A stretch of 10,715 bases of DNA from JAKQHY01 sp034429475 (GTDB taxonomy: Bacteria > Chloroflexota > Anaerolineae > B4-G1 > SLSP01), in the NCBI GenBank assembly GCA_034429475.1, contig DAOUGD010000308.1:1-10715 (forward strand). Direction: 5' to 3'. Of this stretch, positions 6,333-10,715 are shown piece by piece. Numbering within the stretch: position 1 is the stretch's first letter; each line of letters opens with the position of its first letter. The notes below the pieces were generated by a model, which was not told where the DNA came from, ran no database searches, and worked only from the letters and a program-made list of their open reading frames with translations. The position numbers and the translations under genes are program-made.

Positions 6333-6360
6333 ATTATACCTTGCCCGCCCCGGCAAACAA
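6333..6360 (-). promoter_or_regulatory. Candidate promoter of the coiled-coil gene
   Basis: On the minus strand a perfect -10 hexamer TATAAT occupies 6338-6333. TTGTTT (6360-6355) is a weak -35 match with a 16 bp spacer. The start of transcription would fall near 6326, giving a leader of about 50 bases. The promoter sits just after the stop codon of the fusion gene (6361-6363). No T-tailed hairpin separates the two genes, so read-through from upstream is also possible. Confidence 0.5.
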
Positions 6361-9300
6361 TCACGCCTTGCCGCGCCGGAGCAGGGGGGCGAGTAGCGCG
6401 CGTTCTTCCGGCGCCAGCAGACCCAGTCGCCACGCCGCCAGGGGATAGGCGACGAGCGCGCCGCAGAACGCCGGCAGGCGTCCCAACGGGGAGAGCGCCA
6501 GGGCCACTGCGATCATCACCAGCGTCGCGGCCAGCGGCTTGCCGGCGATGTCCCGCCAGCCCACCCGCCCCAATTGCCGCTGCACGCCCCACGCAAACGG
6601 GATCAGCAGCGCCAGTTCCGAGAAGATGTGGAGGAGGGCGGAGGCCTGATAGCTGAAGCGCGGGATCAGCAGCAGGTTGGCGATCAAGGTGAAGCCCACG
6701 CCCCAGGCGTAGGCGCGGGTGAGATAGCGCTGCTGATCCAGGGCGATGAGCACGTACTGCGTCAGACTGTTGAACCAGCCGAAGACGAGCGACCAGCTCA
6801 TCAGGCGTAGCGCGATCATCGCGTCGGGCAGATATTCCGGGCCGCCTAGCACCAGCACCATCTCGCGCGCGGCGAGGGTCGCCAGCACGGCCGCCGGGGC
6901 CGCCAGCGCGATCAGAATTTTCGCGCCCAGGCGGTAGAAGCGGAGGAAGTCCGCCGGGGATTCTTTGGCCTGCCGCGAGATGACCGGGAAGATCGCCAGG
7001 GTGAACATCGCGGGGATGGCGTTGAGGGTGTCCAGAAACTTGTAGCCGATGCTGTAATAGCCCAAAATAGTGCTGCCCCGGATGGCTTCCACCAGGAACA
7101 CGTCCACTTTGAAGAAGATCGTCGCCAGGAAGTGATTCACCATCAGCGGCCAGGAGACCTGGAGCATCTCGCGGCGGAGGGCGCGCACCGGCTCCCAGCG
7201 CGGCTTGAAGCACAGGCGCAGGGCCAGCGTCCCCAAAATCGCCAGCGTCACCATGTTGATGCCCACCGCCGCCCCCGCCAGGCCGATGATGCCGCCGCCG
7301 CTCAGCAGCACGAGCGTCTGCACCGTCACTTTGAGCAGCGTGGTGAGCGTGGTGATGGCGGCGGGGTACTCGGCCTTCTCGTAGGCGTAAAACAGCGAGG
7401 TCAGCCCTTTGGAAATGGAGCCGGGGACGAGGCCCACGTAGAGGAGCGCCAGCGCGATCATGGCCTGCGTCGAGGCCGGGCCGGTGAGTTGCGCGACGAG
7501 CGTCTGGCGCGTCACGATGAAGCCAACGAGCAGGGTGATGCCCAGCACGCTCAAGAACAGGCGGAGCACCGTGGTGTTGAAGAAGTAGCGATTGGCCTGC
7601 TCCCGGTGGCGGGCGACCTCGCGGGTCAGGTAAGCGTCCAGCCCGAAGTTGGTGATGATCTCGAACCAGATGAAGACGTTGCCCGCCAGGTAATAATCGC
7701 CGGCGTTGGCCGGGCCGAGGATGCGCAGCATCAGGGCGGCGAAGGCGAATTCCATCACGCGGTTGAACATCGTCAGCGCGATGGGCGCGAGGCTGTTTTT
7801 GGCGACGCGCTGCACGGTGCTCGCGCCGGCGTCTTCGCGGTAGACGCGCCGCCAGAGCCACAGCACGGCGCAGAAAAGCAACGTCATCCCCCCCAGGAAG
7901 GAGGTGAACGCGCCGATTTTGACGCTGTTAGGGCTGTACTTGAAGCGCACCGTCGCGCTCTCTTCCAGCCGGACGCCCCGGAAGTTCCCGGCGATGCGCA
8001 CGATGGGCGCTTCGGTCTCGGCGTCTTCGCCCGCGCCGGGGGGCCGCGTGAAGGCTTTCCAGCCGGGGAAGTAGGCGTCGGCGAGGATCAACCACGCGGG
8101 GCCGTCTACCGTGACGTCAATCAGGACCTCGTTGGCCGTGTACGAAACGACCGGCTGTGCTTGCGCCGTAGCCGGTTCCGGCGTCGCCGGCTGCGCGTTG
8201 GCGGCGACCTGGTCGGCTTCTACAATGGCGTAGAAGCGGGGATCGTAAGTCTGGATCGCCGTCCCCACCGCCTCTACATCCGCCACGACCAGGGTGGCGC
8301 TTTGCGGTAGGGTGAAGGCGCGCGGCATCACCCCCAGGTTTTCGTAGATGCGGACGGCCTTATCCTGGTAGACCTGGCGGTATTTCGGCAGGGGGATTTC
8401 TTCCTCGGTGACGATGTATTTGACGGTGAGCAGGTCGGTCAGCGGGCTGTCGAGGCTGGAGAATTGCGTGAACGGCGCGATGCGGTTGTAGGGCAGCCCG
8501 CCCTGCGGTTCGATCCAGTTCATGTAGCGCACATACTGCGCCGTGAACAGGCTGTCGTAGCCGCGCACATCCTGGAGGTCGTGGATCATCCCGGCGTTGG
8601 CGCTGAGGGTGTTTTGTCCGTGGGGAGCGAAGGTGGAGAAGCGCCACAGGCCGGGTTGTTGCTTGAGGAAAGCGATGGACGGCGGTTCGGCGGTCAGCAG
8701 CGCCGGGTCGGTGGCCGGGTTGAAGCCCGCGCTGAAACTGACCAAATCCAGCACGAGCAGCGCGACCGCCATCACTTCCCAGACCGGACGGTGTCCCAGG
8801 CGGCGGGGCAGGTAGATGGGGCAGCGCGAGACGCGCAGCACGCAGCCCGCCCCGATCAACAGCAGCGCCGCCGTCTGAATCCAGGGGAAGAGGTACGAAT
8901 AGAAGGCGCGATGGTCGGGGAACGCCTCCGGCGCTCGCGCCAGCGCCAGGAACACGCGCGCCACCAGCGGCTCAATCGGTCCGAACAGCAGCCGCGAGAG
9001 CCACAACCCGGCCAGCAGCAGCAACCCCATCCACAGCGCCGCCACCGCGACAAGGCTGACGGCGTTGGTAGACGTGTTGAACATCAGCCAGCGGGGAATG
9101 TGCTTCGTCATTCGTAATTCGTCATTCGTAATTCGCGTCTCCCCCTCTCCCTCTCTCCCCCTCTCCCCTTCCGGCCCATGCGTGCGCCGATAGTCCGCTA
9201 CGGTCGTCGCGCCCAGCGCGGCCAGCGCGGCCAGCGCCACCGTCAACGGGAAGACCCAGCGGAACGGCGAGTGCGATTGGTTCAGGAAGGGTAGCGCGTA

Positions 9301-10671
9301 GACCAGCGCGTACACCGGCGTGCCGAAGATGCAGCCGAGTGAGAACAGGGAGAGGAAGGTGAAAAAGGGGACGTAGGGGTGCGAAAGCCATTGTTTGATT
9401 TTGTAGGAAGTGCTGAGTGCTGAGTGCTGAGTGCTGAGGACTGAGGACTGAGGACTGAGGGCTGAGCCGTTTACTCGCTTTTCCGTTTTCTCGCTGATTC
9501 GCCGATCCGCTGATCCGCTGATTCGCGTTTTCGGCGGTCTGAGGATGGCGATGGCAGCTAGGAATAGCGGCAGGATGCCCAGATAGGCCGCGCCTTCAAC
9601 GTAGTTCTTGATGCCCCAGTCGAATGCGCTGATGGGTTGGCCGTGGGCGTTGACGGCGGCCTGCACGGTCGCGCCGGTGAACACGTCGTGCATCGCGCGG
9701 TGGGTGGGGTTGCCGAAGAAGTTGGGGACGAGAAAGGTGATGAGCCGCCGCTTGGGGTAGGCCCAGCCGAGCACGTCGCTCAGCGTCACCGCGCCCTGGC
9801 GGAAGCTGGTCTGCACGACCTCGTAGAGCGGAAGCAGTTGCACCGCGCCCAACGCCAGTCCCAGACCGACCATGATGAACAGGCCGATGGCCGGGCTGAG
9901 CACATCGCTGCGCCAGGTCGCGCGCGGCTGCGTGAGCGCGGTGTGCGCCAGCCGCCACGCCGCGAACATCCCCATCACCAGCAGCGTGAAGTAGGTGATT
10001 TCCGCGTGCCCGGCCAGGATTTCCAGCCCCAGGGCGATGGCGCCGAGCAGCGCCCAGGGCAGCATCGCGCGCTGCGTTCCAAAAAACGGCGCGCGGCGCA
10101 CCGTCAAGTCCACGAGCGCCAGGAGCAGCGGCAGCCACGAGGCGGCGGCGACGATCATCGGGTGGACGGCGGAGATGACGAGGAAGCCGCTCAACTGGAA
10201 GACGACGCCGGCCAGGAAGGCGCCCAGGTGATTTGCATGGAGCGTGCGCCCCAGGAGGTACATCGAAATGCCCGCCAGTCCCAATTGCAGCGTCATAAAG
10301 ACGCCAAATGCGCGGGGGAGGGGCAGCAGGAGCGAGAGCCACGTCAGCGGGTACAGCGCGGAGTGTTGGCCGTTTGCCAGAAAAGGGTGTCCGCTGAACA
10401 GGTAGGGATCCCACAGCGGCAGTTCACGCGCCTGAACGCTGTTGACCAGGAAACGTTTCCAGGGGTAATTTTCCAACACCAGATCGGACAGGAGTGGATT
10501 TTGGGGGGTGGGGGCTGTGTCGTGCAGGGAGCGATAGGGTTCAAACAGATAGAGTGCATCGCCCGGAAGGAGGGTCTGGCGGCCCAGCGTCACCGGGGCG
10601 AAAAGCAACAGGGGCAGCAATAACAAGAGCGCGCCCCAGAGGGCGTCATATTTGAATCGGCGTATCATCAT
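6361..10671 (-). CDS. YfhO-like GT-C membrane glycosyltransferase fused to a Wzx/MATE-type flippase
   Basis: One uninterrupted 1436-residue polytopic membrane protein. Residues 1 to about 945 match YfhO: a first helix (10-29), an extracytoplasmic loop with LLPGDALYLFEPYRS holding Asp38 (the acidic residue position of GT-C enzymes), many helices, and a C-terminal outer domain with YFPGWKAF (near 868) and FRGVRLEESATVRFKYSPNS (near 893-912). From about 950 to the end lies a full-length polysaccharide flippase (MOP superfamily) opening with RVMEFAFAALMLRILGPANA and NFGLDAYLTREVARH. YfhO proteins transfer sugars from a lipid carrier outside the membrane. Wzx-type proteins flip lipid-linked sugars, so the fusion could couple both steps. 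Two loops (about 378-420 and 497-523) are encoded by short word repeats and look inserted. A Pro/Ala-rich linker lies near 818-840. GGAG just upstream fits better with the second ATG (10666-10668) than the first. Confidence 0.85.
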   Translation of the reverse strand: MMIRRFKYDALWGALLLLLPLLLFAPVTLGRQTLLPGDALYLFEPYRSLHDTAPTPQNPLLSDLVLENYPWKRFLVNSVQARELPLWDPYLFSGHPFLANGQHSALYPLTWLSLLLPLPRAFGVFMTLQLGLAGISMYLLGRTLHANHLGAFLAGVVFQLSGFLVISAVHPMIVAAASWLPLLLALVDLTVRRAPFFGTQRAMLPWALLGAIALGLEILAGHAEITYFTLLVMGMFAAWRLAHTALTQPRATWRSDVLSPAIGLFIMVGLGLALGAVQLLPLYEVVQTSFRQGAVTLSDVLGWAYPKRRLITFLVPNFFGNPTHRAMHDVFTGATVQAAVNAHGQPISAFDWGIKNYVEGAAYLGILPLFLAAIAILRPPKTRISGSADRRISEKTEKRVNGSALSPQSSVLSTQHSALSTSYKIKQWLSHPYVPFFTFLSLFSLGCIFGTPVYALVYALPFLNQSHSPFRWVFPLTVALAALAALGATTVADYRRTHGPEGERGREGEGETRITNDELRMTKHIPRWLMFNTSTNAVSLVAVAALWMGLLLLAGLWLSRLLFGPIEPLVARVFLALARAPEAFPDHRAFYSYLFPWIQTAALLLIGAGCVLRVSRCPIYLPRRLGHRPVWEVMAVALLVLDLVSFSAGFNPATDPALLTAEPPSIAFLKQQPGLWRFSTFAPHGQNTLSANAGMIHDLQDVRGYDSLFTAQYVRYMNWIEPQGGLPYNRIAPFTQFSSLDSPLTDLLTVKYIVTEEEIPLPKYRQVYQDKAVRIYENLGVMPRAFTLPQSATLVVADVEAVGTAIQTYDPRFYAIVEADQVAANAQPATPEPATAQAQPVVSYTANEVLIDVTVDGPAWLILADAYFPGWKAFTRPPGAGEDAETEAPIVRIAGNFRGVRLEESATVRFKYSPNSVKIGAFTSFLGGMTLLFCAVLWLWRRVYREDAGASTVQRVAKNSLAPIALTMFNRVMEFAFAALMLRILGPANAGDYYLAGNVFIWFEIITNFGLDAYLTREVARHREQANRYFFNTTVLRLFLSVLGITLLVGFIVTRQTLVAQLTGPASTQAMIALALLYVGLVPGSISKGLTSLFYAYEKAEYPAAITTLTTLLKVTVQTLVLLSGGGIIGLAGAAVGINMVTLAILGTLALRLCFKPRWEPVRALRREMLQVSWPLMVNHFLATIFFKVDVFLVEAIRGSTILGYYSIGYKFLDTLNAIPAMFTLAIFPVISRQAKESPADFLRFYRLGAKILIALAAPAAVLATLAAREMVLVLGGPEYLPDAMIALRLMSWSLVFGWFNSLTQYVLIALDQQRYLTRAYAWGVGFTLIANLLLIPRFSYQASALLHIFSELALLIPFAWGVQRQLGRVGWRDIAGKPLAATLVMIAVALALSPLGRLPAFCGALVAYPLAAWRLGLLAPEERALLAPLLRRGKA
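9104..9172. repeat. In-frame heptamer array (TTCGTCA / TTCGTAA) plus CT-rich tract inside the fusion gene
   Basis: Four heptamers alternate TTCGTCA, TTCGTAA, TTCGTCA, TTCGTAA (9104-9131), with a partial fifth, followed by a CT-rich tract of CTCCCCC/TCTCCCT words (9138-9170). In the minus-strand gene they encode a hydrophilic stretch, GERGREGEGETRITNDELRM, between two membrane helices. The alternate frames of the heptamer part contain TGA. Confidence 0.85.
9411..9523. repeat. In-frame composite word-repeat block (TGCTGAG / GACTGAG heptamers, then octamers) inside the fusion gene
   Basis: Eight perfect-register heptamers (four TGCTGAG, three GACTGAG, one GGCTGAG; 9411-9466) are followed by two degenerate 16-17 bp units starting CCGTTT (9467-9499) and four octamers of the CGCTGATT/CGCTGATC type (9492-9523). 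In the minus-strand protein they give the polar stretches RISGSADRRISEKTEKR and SALSPQSSVLSTQHSALSTS, between hydrophobic helices. The heptamer part contains no stop in any minus-strand frame. Confidence 0.9.
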
Positions 10672-10715
10672 CCTCTCCGTAGTTCTTTATGGGCAATAAA
10701 ATACAAACAGGGCTT

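Noticed and set aside
6341..6356. Small hairpin TTGCC/GGCAA as terminator of the fusion gene
   Set aside because: Only five base pairs with no T-run on the minus strand, and it overlaps the candidate promoter.
6302..7861. 519-codon minus-strand frame overlapping the flippase half
   Set aside because: Out-of-frame shadow. The recognisable flippase sequence is in the other frame, continuous with YfhO. Considered as a sign of a frameshift, but nothing homologous is read in this frame.
7132..8310. 392-codon open frame on the plus strand
   Set aside because: Antisense to the flippase and outer YfhO domain, with His/Arg/Gln-rich shadow composition and no motif.
9637..10623. 328-codon open frame on the plus strand
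   Set aside because: Antisense to the N-terminal YfhO helices, with the same shadow composition.

Overview
The window is GC-rich bacterial DNA that looks chromosomal. It carries six genes: four on the plus strand in the left half and two on the minus strand in the right half. Its genes point mainly to cell-surface polysaccharide and envelope work: a UDP-N-acetylhexosamine 6-dehydrogenase (WbpA/WecC type), a DedA/VTT membrane protein, and a 1436-residue protein that joins a YfhO-like GT-C membrane glycosyltransferase to a complete Wzx/MATE-type flippase. Many degenerate 7-8 bp 'word' repeats, Shine-Dalgarno starts and YfhO/flippase genes of this style suggest a filamentous-type Chloroflexota (Anaerolineae-like). 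That assignment is an inference from style, not a proof.

Layout. 1-205: three tandem 24-25 bp repeats that resemble the multi-repeat end of an IS21-type element, then an inverted heptamer repeat, then a -10 box that overlaps the longest possible start of the first gene. 215-1177: a tyrosine-recombinase-fold protein whose catalytic residues are largely lost. 1184-1232: a strong intrinsic terminator. 1284-3251: the nucleotide-sugar dehydrogenase and the DedA protein, 6 bp apart and probably one operon, closed by a terminator built out of heptamers. 3324-4904: a YtcJ-like metal-dependent amidohydrolase whose last codons and stop lie in a heptamer array. 4883-5062: that array plus nested hairpins, between convergent genes. 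5061-6272 (minus): an orphan coiled-coil protein with its own promoter. 6361-10671 (minus): the glycosyltransferase-flippase fusion.

Two signals stand out. First, the fusion places lipid-linked sugar flipping and extracytoplasmic sugar transfer in one chain. With the uronate-type sugar-nucleotide dehydrogenase and a DedA protein (a family that includes undecaprenyl-phosphate recyclers) nearby, this reads as a compact surface-glycan module, although the genes lie on opposite strands. Second, at least six arrays of unrelated sequence share a 7-8 bp period and a 'two alternating variants' structure. They lie in nearly every intergenic gap, form terminators and hairpins, supply a stop codon, and sit in frame at two loops of the fusion protein. 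No RNA gene, CRISPR array or complete mobile element is visible.
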